A stretch of DNA of 64,000 nt, from the NCBI GenBank assembly GCA_025449435.1, contig JANWJO010000015.1:1-64000 (forward strand), given 5' to 3'. Position 1 is the first letter of the stretch. Each line of letters opens with the position of its first letter. Source of the stretch: Chloroflexota bacterium. Lineage in GTDB: Bacteria; Chloroflexota; UBA4733. The translations under genes were made by a program, and so were the position numbers. Below, one piece after another: positions 1 through 9,208 of the stretch. The notes under the pieces were generated by a model. It made no database searches, was not told the origin of the DNA, and saw only the letters and a program-made list of their open reading frames with translations.

Positions 1-1019
1 AGCCGGGAGTCCGTCACGGTAATTTCATCAATGCCGTTGACCGTAAAATCAATGGTCGATCCAACCACGGTCATCGTGAGGGCATTAACGCCGCTGTCGT
101 GCACATCGGCTGGCTTTGTCGTCGACGCTAGGGTTGTGAACGCGTTGTGGATCACGACGGCACAGTCTATGGTTCCCCCTGGCATGATAAAACAGCCGTA
201 AAAGCTATCGGTACTATCGCCATTCCTGACATAACGACCCACCACACCAGTTGATCCTTGGGGACCGAGGCGTGACACCGTAGTTGAGATGGTTTCGACC
301 GGCCCCAACGGCATTGAGGTGGGAACCGTTACCAAGTGATGGCTCGACACGGACTCCGTAACTGTATATGTTCCGTTAGAAATGGCATAGGCAACTCCAC
401 TTTCACTGCCAGATGGCCAGTCACCCGCCTGCTTAAAGTCATACGCTGCGATCGTTGGTTTCGCCCAATTCACGTTGACTCCATCACTGGCGATGGTTGT
501 AATACCAAACACGGCCTTCACCGGTTTATCAAACGTACCTACAACCAAGCCAGCCTGACCGCCAGTCAACTGGGTGTCTATGCCTCGCCAGACGCCAATC
601 CCGTTTACCTTGAAGTCTATCGTTGAACCAACCGCTGTGAGCTGCAATTCATTCACACCGTGCGGCTTAATGGCCGGTGACTTCGTTAGCGGTTGAAGGA
701 ATACCCATTTGCCAGAGTCGCGGCGTAAGCATTGATAATTGCCGTTGTCATCGATGTCACATGCATAGAACGTTTGTTGTCCATCCGCACCCATTGAATA
801 GCGTATGAGGACACCTACATTGCCAGACTGGCCCGCTATGGATGCCGTCGTATCTATGTACTGTTGGGCGCCAGCGGGCGAGGATTTTGGCATCAACTCT
901 GATAGCCAGTTGGTACGTGTCACCGTTACCATGTACGTACCATTGGAAACTTGCTCTTTTGCATCGGTATACGTCCCTGCAGGCCAATCACCGTCGTCCA
1001 CCTTGAACGGATAGGTCTT
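1..1019 (-). repeat. Two lectin-like protein repeats in the truncated lipoprotein
   Basis: Two diverged copies of the repeat described for 2387-5266. Copy 1 spans about 505-1019 and begins YPFKVDDGDWPAG. Copy 2 spans about 1-454 and begins YDFKQAGDWPSG, and is cut by the window edge. Each keeps the Cys pair about ten residues apart (FYAC...YQC and FYGC...IDC) and the IDF-VNG segment. Confidence 0.75.
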
Positions 1020-2336
1020 GTTTACCGCGTATTGGGCAGAAGGAAGTGGTGTCGTCACTGGCGATGGTGTTGCCGTCGCTGGAGCCGGTGTTGGCGAAGG
1101 CGTTGCCGGCGGGTTCAGTTGATGGAGCACGTCAGCCGAGCGCGCATCGCCTGCCACACCGCCAACGGTCAGTGTGCCTTCGAGTGCGTCTTTACTTGCT
1201 GACGTGACATGTATCACGTCAATCTTGAGTTGGTAGCCGTCGTTGTGGGACCGCAATATGGCACACACGTCGCCAAGGGTGTTGACGGTGGTGCCGCCGA
1301 GTTGAGTCACCAGCATGGCGGGTACCACGCCGATCTTGCTGGCCGGGCCGTCGACCTCGACGCCCTGGACAACCAGTCCCACGCCGTTCGTCTGGCCAAA
1401 GTACGGTCCCCATTGGTCGTAGATCAGGTTCATGCCAACCCACAGGTTGTTGTGACCGCCTTCTAGCCCACTCATGAGTTGCTTGGCTTGGTCGATGCCG
1501 ATGGCAAAGTCGCCTTTTTCACCAGGTGTGAATGAGGTGATTGCCACGCCCACCACGCTGCCATCCGTGGTCACCACTGGACCGCCTGAGGTACCAGTGT
1601 CCATCGGGATGTCGATTTGCACGAGGTTTTCGTAGTTGGCAGTTTGGGTCCTGGCGTTGGACACAATGCCGGTCGTCACCGCCGCTTGTTTGCCGAACGT
1701 ATCGCTGGCACTAAAGCCGAACACGCCAATTGGTTCGCCTGTACTCAGACCAGCCGAGGACCCCAGAGTTGCCGGCTGCAGCCCGTCCATCGAGTCAGCC
1801 TTGATGACCGCGAGGTTGTCGCACAAACTCGAACCGAGTATTCGGGCCGAGCGGCCGTTGGATGAGCCTGACGGCGCTACCGTCACTGCCGACGCCCCTT
1901 GAACGACGTCAGCAGTGGTGAGGATGTCTCCGCTACCGTCGAGAACGATGCCCGTGCCGGTCAGCGTGTTGGAGACCCCTACGTTGCCGGCCGGAAACAC
2001 CGAATGCACGAGCACAACCGAAGAACTTAGCCGCGCAGCCACTTGTTGCCACGACAAGGACGTTGCAGCGCTTGTGGCTGAGTTGACGACCGAACCTGTG
2101 CTTGCTGTACTCTTGGCGATCCCAGTGGTCGTTGCCTGAGTAGTCACGGCTGAGCTCGTCGTAGCCGTGTGGATTGCTTCAGACGTAGATGTAAGCGTCT
2201 GATCGCTCGAGCTGTTGACGCTCATCGTTCCGGTCACGGTTATGGTGTTCGCGAAGCTGCCACATCCGCTGAGCAGGAGGACGAGCAGCCAGCTCGCAGC
2301 GGTGAGGCATCGTGAGCCTGGCCGGAGTCCTGGCAT
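1..2336 (-). CDS. Partial HtrA-like lipoprotein with degenerate catalytic triad (3' end outside window)
   Basis: An open frame starts at ATG 2336 and runs off the left edge; I translated it by hand and found no stop. Residues 1-25 form a lipoprotein signal ending LLLSGC (lipidated Cys25). A Ser/Thr/Ala-rich stalk follows to about residue 93, then a trypsin-like domain (about 95-265), a PDZ-like segment, a Pro/Thr linker and at least two copies of the repeat found in the neighbouring gene. It is a paralog of the 2384-6679 gene, 47 bp upstream on the same strand. Where the neighbour has the catalytic His (NAHVV), this protein has Asp143 (TADVV). Where the neighbour has the catalytic Asp (DDLAV), it has Asn174. 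Ser250 in GTSGGP is kept. It is therefore probably an inactive protease homologue on the cell surface. An AGGTGG lies upstream of the start. Certain as a coding region; function inferred. Confidence 0.85.
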   Translation of the reverse strand, partial: MPGLRPGSRCLTAASWLLVLLLSGCGSFANTITVTGTMSVNSSSDQTLTSTSEAIHTATTSSAVTTQATTTGIAKSTASTGSVVNSATSAATSLSWQQVAARLSSSVVLVHSVFPAGNVGVSNTLTGTGIVLDGSGDILTTADVVQGASAVTVAPSGSSNGRSARILGSSLCDNLAVIKADSMDGLQPATLGSSAGLSTGEPIGVFGFSASDTFGKQAAVTTGIVSNARTQTANYENLVQIDIPMDTGTSGGPVVTTDGSVVGVAITSFTPGEKGDFAIGIDQAKQLMSGLEGGHNNLWVGMNLIYDQWGPYFGQTNGVGLVVQGVEVDGPASKIGVVPAMLVTQLGGTTVNTLGDVCAILRSHNDGYQLKIDVIHVTSASKDALEGTLTVGGVAGDARSADVLHQLNPPATPSPTPAPATATPSPVTTPLPSAQYAVNKTYPFKVDDGDWPAGTYTDAKEQVSNGTYMVTVTRTNWLSELMPKSSPAGAQQYIDTTASIAGQSGNVGVLIRYSMGADGQQTFYACDIDDNGNYQCLRRDSGKWVFLQPLTKSPAIKPHGVNELQLTAVGSTIDFKVNGIGVWRGIDTQLTGGQAGLVVGTFDKPVKAVFGITTIASDGVNVNWAKPTIAAYDFKQAGDWPSGSESGVAYAISNGTYTVTESVSSHHLVTVPTSMPLGPVETISTTVSRLGPQGSTGVVGRYVRNGDSTDSFYGCFIMPGGTIDCAVVIHNAFTTLASTTKPADVHDSGVNALTMTVVGSTIDFTVNGIDEITVTDSR

Positions 2337-2383
2337 GCGATCCCTCACCACCTGCTCACTCGACGGTTCCTATTGTGCACCAT

Positions 2384-5300
2384 TTAGTTGGATACGTGCA
2401 CCTGTGTCTTGCCAAACACCACGCTAAACGGCGGGCTCTTATACACCTCGACGTACAGCCCTGGCTCGCCACTGGTGAGTTGCTTGTCCGACAGGTGGGC
2501 AACATCGGTGCCGTTGATGTTGAAGCCGATGTTGCTCTCCGTGACGGTCAATGTTAGGACATTCGCGGCGCTGACCGTTATCGCCGGGGACTGCGTCCAG
2601 TTTTGCAGGCTAGTGTACGCATTGTTCACCACAACCCAGCAGCCAAAATAGCCATCGGCGGTGATGGCACACATATAAAAGCTGGCCTGACCTTGACCCG
2701 TTTGCGTGTACCGTGCGGCCACACCAGCCACACCGTTTGTATTACTCACCGTAACGGTCGTGGAGATGGTCTCTTTTGTCCCCGAAGGCATGGACTTGGG
2801 GAATAGCACGTCATGAATGTTGGGAGAGGTCAGCGACGCGGCGTAGATGCCGTTGGCAATCGCAAACGTGCTATCGGTGAACTTTCCGGTGGTCCAATCG
2901 CCGTCATCTTTACTAAAATCGTAGGTCACAGTACCGGCCGGCGTCTGGCTGCTATTGACGCTACCGGTCTTAGCGGTGGTGGCCCCAAAGGTGGCCGTTA
3001 TGGGCGGTTTGTCAAACGCTTCTACGTACAGGCCTGGCTGGCCGGAGGTTATTTGCGAATCCGTAAACTGCCCAACATCCGTGCCATTCATCTTGAAGTC
3101 GATGGTCGATCCGATCGCGGTCAGCGCGACCTCATTGACCGCGTTCGGCTTGAAAGCCGAGGACGTTACCCACTTCTGCAAGGGCGTGAACTGCCCATCG
3201 AGTACGATCCAGCAACTGTAATACCCATCGCTCTCTACTATGCACAGATAGAACGAGTTCTGGTTGTCGCTGCCCGTCGAGAAGCGAGTCATGACCCCAG
3301 CCGCTCCAGTCGGTCCAGACAGCGTCAGGTTGGTGTCAATGCTTTCCTGCGGGCCTGAGGGCATAGACTTGGGAACGAGTGGCGTGTAAAAGTTTGCCTT
3401 TTGCTCGGTCACCGCATAGGCATTGGCAGCAAGTTGGGCAGTCGCGCTAGCAAGTTGTCCGGTGGGCCAGTCGCCGTCATCCTTGGCAAACGCATAAGCC
3501 GACGTCGTTGTAAACGGGCTCGCGCTGGCGCTCGTGGTAGCCACTTGTGCCACCACCTTGCCAAAGGTGAGGGTTACACTCGGCGCCGTGTCAAGCTCGA
3601 TGTACAACCCTGGCTGGCCCGAGGCGATCTTCGTGTCGGACAACTGTACAAGGTCGGTACCATTGACCTTGAAGTCGAGTTGTGACCCCTGAACGGACAG
3701 GGTGAGTTCGTTCGGCCCGTTGGCCTTGATTGCAGATGACTGGGTCCATTGTTGCAGGTTGGTGAACTTTCCGTTGACCGATACCCAACACGAGTACTGG
3801 CTGTTTGCTGTGACGCCGCACATATAGAAGTTGCGCGAGCCGTCGTTGGCCGCGCCATAGCGCACGACCACGCCACCGAATCCGTTGGTGTTATTGACAA
3901 CTAAGGTCGTGTCGATGGATTGATCGGTGCCAGAAGGCATCGACTTAGGGAGCATCACCGCGCTGGAATTCACGGCTGTTTCCGTGGCAATAAGCGTGTT
4001 GGCGTTGATCTTCGTCGAGTAATCGCTGGTGGTGCCGGTTGCCCAATCGCCGTCGTCCTTGCTGAAGTCGTACGTCACCGTAGTCTGTGCTGCCGTCTGG
4101 CCACCACTCGACGCGTTACCCACCTGCACCGTTACCTTGCCAAACGCAGCGGTAAATGGCACCGTGTCGAAGCTCTCCACAAACAAACTCGGGCTGCCCG
4201 TGGTGAGCTTGGCGTCGGACAGTTGTGCCACGTCGGTACCGTTGATCTTGAGGTCCAGTGACGAGCCCTGGATTGACATCGTCAGCTCGTTCGCGCCAGA
4301 CGGCTTGATAGCAGGCGAGGCCGTCCATTTTTGTAGGGCCGTGAATTGGCCGTCGCTGTCCAGCCAGCACGAATAGGACCCCGTGCCAACAATGGCGCAC
4401 ATATACATGCTGTTGTTTCCGTCAACACCGACGGTGTCGCGCAAGTCGACGCCGGCGATGCCGTTGGTATTGCTCAACGTGACGGTGGTATCGATGGATT
4501 GATCGCCACCGGAAGGCATGGATTGCGGCTGCGGAATGGCCACGTTATTGGCTTGGGTGAGTGTATAGGCGTAGATATTATTGGCGATCGTGGCGCTGTA
4601 ACCGGAGCCCTGGCCAGTCTTCCAGTCGCCATCATCCTTGCTGAAGTCATAGGTGACCGACTTCATGGCGGAGGTGGGGCTCGGGTTGGGTGTCGGACTC
4701 GGCGTCGGTGTCGGTGCGCTGGAAGTGCCAGCAACCATCGTCACCTGGCTAAAGGTGGCGCCGGCGGGCGGAGTTGTGCCCGACTCGATAACCAATGCAG
4801 GCGTGCCGGAAGCGATACTCGAATCGGTGAACGACGCAACATCCGTGCCGTTGATTTGTAGGTCAATCTTGGTACCTATGGCGCTGAGCTTAAGCTCGTT
4901 GGCAGCGTTCTTCTTTATCGCAGGCGACGTCGTAGCGTTCTGCAGTGAAATGTCCTTGCCGTCTACTTCAGCCCAGCAGAAATACTGTCCGGCTGGCGTG
5001 ATGTCGCACGCATAGTAGGTCCATTGGTTGTCGCTGCCATTAGAGAAACGAACGGCGACGCCAGCATCGCCCTCAGACCCTTGCAGGGTGAACATTGTGT
5101 CAATGCTCTGATCAGCCCCACTTGGCGCTGAATTCGGGTACAGGATGCTGGAGATACTCGCCGACTTGATGGAGACCGCATAGGTGTTGTTCGCGATGGC
5201 TGCCGTTACATTAGCGTTGGTTCCCGTTGGCCAATCGCCGTCATCCTGAGCGAAGGCATACACCATGGGGCCAGTCGCGCTAGCGGCCGATGCAGTACCA

Positions 5301-6679
5301 ATCCGGTCGCCGCTGGCCCTGGCGCCGGCGCGTGCCTTGGTCGGAAGGGCCGCAGCACGTTGCGTCGCCCGTGGCGACATGCCACTCGCACCGACCTGCG
5401 CATGTGGCGGGCCGATTACTATATCGCCGGCCAGTTGTTGAGGATCGGCTGCACTGATTGCCAGAAAATTAACGCGGAGGCTGTCGCCATCGGTGTGCGA
5501 CCGTAAGATCTTGCAAACATCGCCAAGTGTGTTGACTGGTGTTCCAGCGAGTCCATACAGCAGGAAAGCCGGTTGAACGCCAACCTTGTCCGCAGGGCCG
5601 CCAGCATCGACGCCCGCGACGACCAGCCCCTGGCCATCCTGCGTACCGAAGTATTTGCCGTAGGCATTGTAGACCAAGTTCATGCCAAGCCACATGACGT
5701 TCTTGCCGGCCAGCAGTTGCTGGATGACCGGTTTGGCCGCGTCGATGTTGATAGCAAAGTTCGTGTTACTGGCTACTTGTTGGAACGTGAGCGTGGCGAT
5801 GCCTACGACGTTGCCGTCGGTGGTGACCACCGGACCGCCGGAGTTGCCGTGGTTGATCGCCGCGTCCGTTTGAAACAGCGACTCATAGTTGTCGTATTGG
5901 ACATTGGTGCGCGACACGATGCCGCGCGTGATGGCGGGGGACGTACCAAACGTTACGCCCAGCGCGTAGCCGACCACGCCAACATCCTGGCCCGCCTCGA
6001 GGGACGAAGACGTGCCGAAGGTAACCGGCACGAGGCCCGTGGGAGTCTCGGCGCGGATCACGGCGAGATCGTCGCACGTGCTAGAGCCCAACACGCGCGC
6101 CGGACGGTCGCTGGTTGCGCCAGCTAAGGCAATCGAGATGGACGACGCGCCCTGCACCACATGAGCGTTGGTCAGGATATCGCCTTGCGTGTCAATGACG
6201 ATGCCCGTACCCTCTGCAAGCCCGCTCGGTGACACTGCTGAAGCCGGCAATACCGATTTGACCAGCACAGTCGATGGCGTGAGCTTGGCCGATATCTGCG
6301 CCCACGACAGCGTTGCTGGAGTCGTCGTGGCAACCGACGTTGTGGCAGCTGTTGTGGCTGTCGTGGCGGATTGAGCCGGTATTGTTTGGCTCGTTGTGGT
6401 CTGAGCCGCCGACGCAGTTTGGACGGTTGTTGCCACGGTTGTGGTCGCGGTCGCCGCCGGTGGCGTGAGTGCTGCGCTTGCAGCGGCGGTGGCAGCCTGC
6501 GCGCCAGGGGATCCGGAAGACGTTCCCGTGACATTCGTGCCTGAGGAAGCTTGCGTTTGCGACGGGGTAGCCGTCGCACTGGCCGTTCCGGCGGCGTTAC
6601 ATCCTGATAGTGCGAGCAACGCGACCACCAAGATCTGGACAAGGACGGGCCTCGATCGATCCACTGGATGTGCGCTCAT
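2384..6679 (-). CDS. HtrA-like serine protease lipoprotein with PDZ and five lectin-like repeats
   Basis: 1431 aa from ATG 6679, chosen because AGGGGA lies 5 bases upstream and a lipoprotein signal follows directly (lipobox LALSGC, Cys27). The frame stays open to 6775 but that extension looks untranslated. Order of parts: signal 1-27; Ala/Thr/Ser stalk to about 125; S1C trypsin-like domain about 126-325 with His173 (NAHVV), Asp204 (DDLAV) and Ser280 (GNSGGP); PDZ-like segment about 330-410; five repeats of about 180 aa to the C terminus. It is probably anchored to the outer face of the membrane and cleaves misfolded or signalling proteins, with the repeats reaching out to bind glycan or wall. 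DegP/HtrA proteins are normally 400-500 aa, so the repeat tail is unusual. The paralog follows 47 bp downstream, perhaps cotranscribed. Protease call strong; repeat function inferred. Confidence 0.88.
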   Translation of the reverse strand: MSAHPVDRSRPVLVQILVVALLALSGCNAAGTASATATPSQTQASSGTNVTGTSSGSPGAQAATAAASAALTPPAATATTTVATTVQTASAAQTTTSQTIPAQSATTATTAATTSVATTTPATLSWAQISAKLTPSTVLVKSVLPASAVSPSGLAEGTGIVIDTQGDILTNAHVVQGASSISIALAGATSDRPARVLGSSTCDDLAVIRAETPTGLVPVTFGTSSSLEAGQDVGVVGYALGVTFGTSPAITRGIVSRTNVQYDNYESLFQTDAAINHGNSGGPVVTTDGNVVGIATLTFQQVASNTNFAINIDAAKPVIQQLLAGKNVMWLGMNLVYNAYGKYFGTQDGQGLVVAGVDAGGPADKVGVQPAFLLYGLAGTPVNTLGDVCKILRSHTDGDSLRVNFLAISAADPQQLAGDIVIGPPHAQVGASGMSPRATQRAAALPTKARAGARASGDRIGTASAASATGPMVYAFAQDDGDWPTGTNANVTAAIANNTYAVSIKSASISSILYPNSAPSGADQSIDTMFTLQGSEGDAGVAVRFSNGSDNQWTYYACDITPAGQYFCWAEVDGKDISLQNATTSPAIKKNAANELKLSAIGTKIDLQINGTDVASFTDSSIASGTPALVIESGTTPPAGATFSQVTMVAGTSSAPTPTPSPTPNPSPTSAMKSVTYDFSKDDGDWKTGQGSGYSATIANNIYAYTLTQANNVAIPQPQSMPSGGDQSIDTTVTLSNTNGIAGVDLRDTVGVDGNNSMYMCAIVGTGSYSCWLDSDGQFTALQKWTASPAIKPSGANELTMSIQGSSLDLKINGTDVAQLSDAKLTTGSPSLFVESFDTVPFTAAFGKVTVQVGNASSGGQTAAQTTVTYDFSKDDGDWATGTTSDYSTKINANTLIATETAVNSSAVMLPKSMPSGTDQSIDTTLVVNNTNGFGGVVVRYGAANDGSRNFYMCGVTANSQYSCWVSVNGKFTNLQQWTQSSAIKANGPNELTLSVQGSQLDFKVNGTDLVQLSDTKIASGQPGLYIELDTAPSVTLTFGKVVAQVATTSASASPFTTTSAYAFAKDDGDWPTGQLASATAQLAANAYAVTEQKANFYTPLVPKSMPSGPQESIDTNLTLSGPTGAAGVMTRFSTGSDNQNSFYLCIVESDGYYSCWIVLDGQFTPLQKWVTSSAFKPNAVNEVALTAIGSTIDFKMNGTDVGQFTDSQITSGQPGLYVEAFDKPPITATFGATTAKTGSVNSSQTPAGTVTYDFSKDDGDWTTGKFTDSTFAIANGIYAASLTSPNIHDVLFPKSMPSGTKETISTTVTVSNTNGVAGVAARYTQTGQGQASFYMCAITADGYFGCWVVVNNAYTSLQNWTQSPAITVSAANVLTLTVTESNIGFNINGTDVAHLSDKQLTSGEPGLYVEVYKSPPFSVVFGKTQVHVSN
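2387..5266 (-). repeat. Five tandem ~180-aa lectin-like repeats within the HtrA-like gene
   Basis: Copies lie at about 4730-5266, 4118-4660, 3539-4081, 2966-3502 and 2387-2932, spaced about 580 bp. Each opens with Y-x-F-x-x-DDGDW-x-TG. Each then has SMPSG or a close variant, SIDT (ETIST in the last), a Cys pair ten residues apart (YAC...YFCW), SPAIK-like, NEL, INGTD and a closing FG-x-V. The pattern resembles concanavalin-type beta-sandwich domains (LamG / 3-keto-disaccharide hydrolase-like). That assignment is by pattern only. The DNA copies are clearly diverged. Confidence 0.8.
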
Positions 6680-6802
6680 GCGGTCCCCTAACGCAATGCG
6701 GCTGCCTTCCCTAAAATGGACGATGCTTGCTTGATGCGACGGAAGGATTATCGCACAAGCGCGCGCCAACCCCAAGATGTGAACGTCCGCCTACGGGTAA
6801 TT

Positions 6803-6819
6803 GTTCCAATCACAGGAAC
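6803..6819. promoter_or_regulatory. Inverted repeat GTTCC-N7-GGAAC between divergent genes
   Basis: A 5-bp inverted repeat with a 7-base centre lies in the divergent gap between the protease gene (start 6679, minus) and the altronate dehydratase-type gene (start 6934, plus). It could be an operator for either, but the arms are short. Confidence 0.25.
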
Positions 6820-6933
6820 TTGATTGAAAAGCGACGTTGCGGGCATACGAAGGCGTGTTGACGGTGCTACGCTGATGTGCGAATGGACTGTCCGCGTAGC
6901 GCGCCGGATGGGCCGGCTGTGAGAGGAACAACC

Positions 6934-8547
6934 ATGTCAGGTAGTGCTGAGAATTCCGTGAACGCGGTGCTTGCCACCGCCGCCAGCGAGCCAATCCAGA
7001 GCGACGCCGTAACGATCCGCCTGAATCCAATTGATGACGTGGTGATCGCCAAGGAAACGCTCGCTCCCGGGACAAGACTCGTGATGGGAAGCGAGACGGT
7101 GCGTGTCGCCAGGCCCGTACCAGCTGGACATAAGATTGCTATCCGGCATATTGCTACCGGGCAGCCAATCCGGCGATATGGGCAGATCATTGGCTTCGCT
7201 ACACGGGCTATTGCGCCGGGCGACCATGTGCACACCCAGAACTGCGCCGTCCATGACTTCGCACGTACCTATGAGTCCGGCATTGACGTGAAACCGGTGG
7301 CCTTCGTACCGGAATCGCAGCGCCGGACGTTCAACGGTTTCGTCCGACCGGACGGACGTGTTGGCACCCGGAACTTTATTGCCGTCATACCCTCGGTGAA
7401 CTGCAGCTCCGGTGTCGTTCGTCATGTCATGGAGCACTTCTCCTCACCGCAAGCTCGCGAACTGATGAAATCGTTCCCCAACGTGGATGGGGTCATCGGA
7501 CTCACGCACAAAAGTGGCTGTGGCTCCCGCTATGGGAGCAAGGAAGTGCTGCTGCTACAGCGCACGCTGGCGGGGTTTGCTCGCCATTCTTGTGTCGCGG
7601 CCGCCGTCATCATCGGGTTGGGTTGTGAAATCAACCAGGTGACAGACCTGGTGCACAATACCGGGTTGTCATCTAATGGCTTCGTTCATGAGCCATTGCC
7701 GCTCCTGGTGATTCAGGACACCGGCGGCTCCCGCCAGACTATCGAGGCTGGAATTCAGGCGGTGACCGCGCTGTTGCCCGCTGCCAACCAGTTCACACGC
7801 ACGCCTGTTGCCGCTAGCGAGTTGGTGCTTGCACTGCAGTGTGGCGGCAGCGACGGGTGGTCGGGCGTCACCGCCAATCCGGCGCTCGGCTACGCTGCCG
7901 ATCTCATCGTGGAGCAAGGCGGCACAGTCGCCCTTGGTGAGACCACCGAGGTGTACGGGGCTGAGCACATGCTCATCCGGCGTGCCAGCTCGCAAGCCGT
8001 TAGCGACAAGCTGCTCGAACGCATCCGCTGGTGGGAAGACTACACCGCTCGCAACAACTTCGAAATCGATAACAACCCGTCCCCTGGTAACAAAGCAGGT
8101 GGGTTGACGACCATTTTCGAAAAGAGCTTGGGAGCTATTGCTAAGAGCGGAACAACGCCACTCAATGGTGTGTACGAGTACGCCGAGCCGATCACCGCTC
8201 GCGGCTTCGTGCATATCGATACGCCGGGATACGACCCGGTGTCAGTAACCGGCCAGGTGGCGAGCGGGTGTAATATCGTGGCGTTCACCACTGGTCGCGG
8301 CTCGGTATTTGGTTTCAAGCCCGCGCCTTCCATAAAAGTGGCCACCAACGCCACACTTTACAACCACATGAGCGAAGACATGGATATCAACGCCGGCCGT
8401 ATTCTCGCAGGCGAGTCAGTCGAGGACGTGGGCCGGCAAATCTTTGAGGAACTCCTCGCCGTTGCGTCCGGCAAGCTGAGCAAGAGCGAGCGCAACGGCA
8501 TGGGCGACGAAGAGTTCAACCCCTGGATTCTTGGCGCTGTGCTGTAG
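6934..8547 (+). CDS. UxaA family altronate/galactarate-type dehydratase
   Basis: 537 aa from ATG 6934, preceded by GAGAGGAA 6 bases upstream; ATG 6877 is in frame but has no ribosome site. The N-terminal SAF domain (about residues 25-105) ends in GDHVHTQN, the family's conserved GDHVHxxN. The large C-terminal UxaA domain shows HKSGCG, GLGCEINQ, CGGSDGWSG and EVYGAEH. Enzymes of this family remove water from hexonates such as D-altronate or D-galactarate to give 2-keto-3-deoxy sugar acids in hexuronate breakdown, using a metal centre in the cytoplasm. The single-chain SAF plus dehydratase form is the usual full-length one. No uxaB or uxaC adjoins it, so the substrate is open. It ends 45 bp before hisH but is unlikely to be functionally linked to it. 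Confidence 0.85.
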   Translation: MSGSAENSVNAVLATAASEPIQSDAVTIRLNPIDDVVIAKETLAPGTRLVMGSETVRVARPVPAGHKIAIRHIATGQPIRRYGQIIGFATRAIAPGDHVHTQNCAVHDFARTYESGIDVKPVAFVPESQRRTFNGFVRPDGRVGTRNFIAVIPSVNCSSGVVRHVMEHFSSPQARELMKSFPNVDGVIGLTHKSGCGSRYGSKEVLLLQRTLAGFARHSCVAAAVIIGLGCEINQVTDLVHNTGLSSNGFVHEPLPLLVIQDTGGSRQTIEAGIQAVTALLPAANQFTRTPVAASELVLALQCGGSDGWSGVTANPALGYAADLIVEQGGTVALGETTEVYGAEHMLIRRASSQAVSDKLLERIRWWEDYTARNNFEIDNNPSPGNKAGGLTTIFEKSLGAIAKSGTTPLNGVYEYAEPITARGFVHIDTPGYDPVSVTGQVASGCNIVAFTTGRGSVFGFKPAPSIKVATNATLYNHMSEDMDINAGRILAGESVEDVGRQIFEELLAVASGKLSKSERNGMGDEEFNPWILGAVL

Positions 8548-8592
8548 GCCACCGGTATACTGCAGGCCGGCAGGAGGACGGGGGACGGCGCA

Positions 8593-9207
8593 GTGATCGC
8601 TGTGGTTGACTATGACGCCGGCAATCTGCGCAGCATCACGCACGGGTTACGCCTGGCCGGTGCCGAGGTGTGCATTACGTCTGATCCTGACACCGTGCGC
8701 AAAGCCAGCGCTGTCGTCGTGCCGGGAGTAGGCGCAGCCAGCGACACGATGGCCAACCTGCGTAAGTATGGCCTCACTGGTGTCATCGTCGACACCATTC
8801 AAGGTGGGAAGCCCTTTCTTGGTGTGTGTATGGGACTCCAAGCGCTCCTCACCTACAGTGAAGAGGGCGGGCACCATGAGTGTCTGGACGTCTTTCCTGG
8901 CGTCGTCACTCGCCTCCCTGCGAGCGCCAAGGTCCCCCATATGGGATGGAATCAGGTGCACAAGGTCGATGACCACCCGCTCCTCCAAGGGATTCCGGAT
9001 GGCGCCAACTTTTACTTCGTACACTCCTACTATGCCGATCCGATCGCGCGTGATTGCGTGATTGGCACGACCGACTATGGCATTACGTTCTCGTCGGTGT
9101 TTGCCCGTGACAACCTTATGGCCACGCAGTTTCATCCGGAGAAGAGCGGCCGGTGGGGCCTGACCTTGTTGCGCAATTTCGTGCACGTCGCGCAGGAAGC
9201 GGCCTAG
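8593..9207 (+). CDS. hisH: Imidazole glycerol phosphate synthase, glutaminase subunit
   Basis: 204 aa from GTG 8593. HisH hydrolyses glutamine and channels ammonia to HisF, which makes imidazole glycerol phosphate and AICAR in histidine biosynthesis. This is a class I glutamine amidotransferase fold. The catalytic triad is visible: Cys79 in GVCMGLQ, His181 and Glu183 in QFHPEKSG. The N terminus IAVVDYDAGNLRS is typical. It is first in a tight hisH-hisA-hisF-hisIE run, separated from hisA by a single base. hisB, hisC, hisD and hisG are not in this window. Confidence 0.95.
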   Translation: MIAVVDYDAGNLRSITHGLRLAGAEVCITSDPDTVRKASAVVVPGVGAASDTMANLRKYGLTGVIVDTIQGGKPFLGVCMGLQALLTYSEEGGHHECLDVFPGVVTRLPASAKVPHMGWNQVHKVDDHPLLQGIPDGANFYFVHSYYADPIARDCVIGTTDYGITFSSVFARDNLMATQFHPEKSGRWGLTLLRNFVHVAQEAA

Positions 9208-9208
9208 C

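Noticed and set aside
1..5266. Regular ~580-bp direct repetition, possible CRISPR or satellite array
   Set aside because: Units lie within open protein frames, are diverged at DNA level and keep conserved residues; they are protein repeats.
6680..6775. N-terminal extension of the HtrA-like protein to 6775
   Set aside because: A ribosome site and lipoprotein signal start at 6679; the extension would bury the signal peptide.
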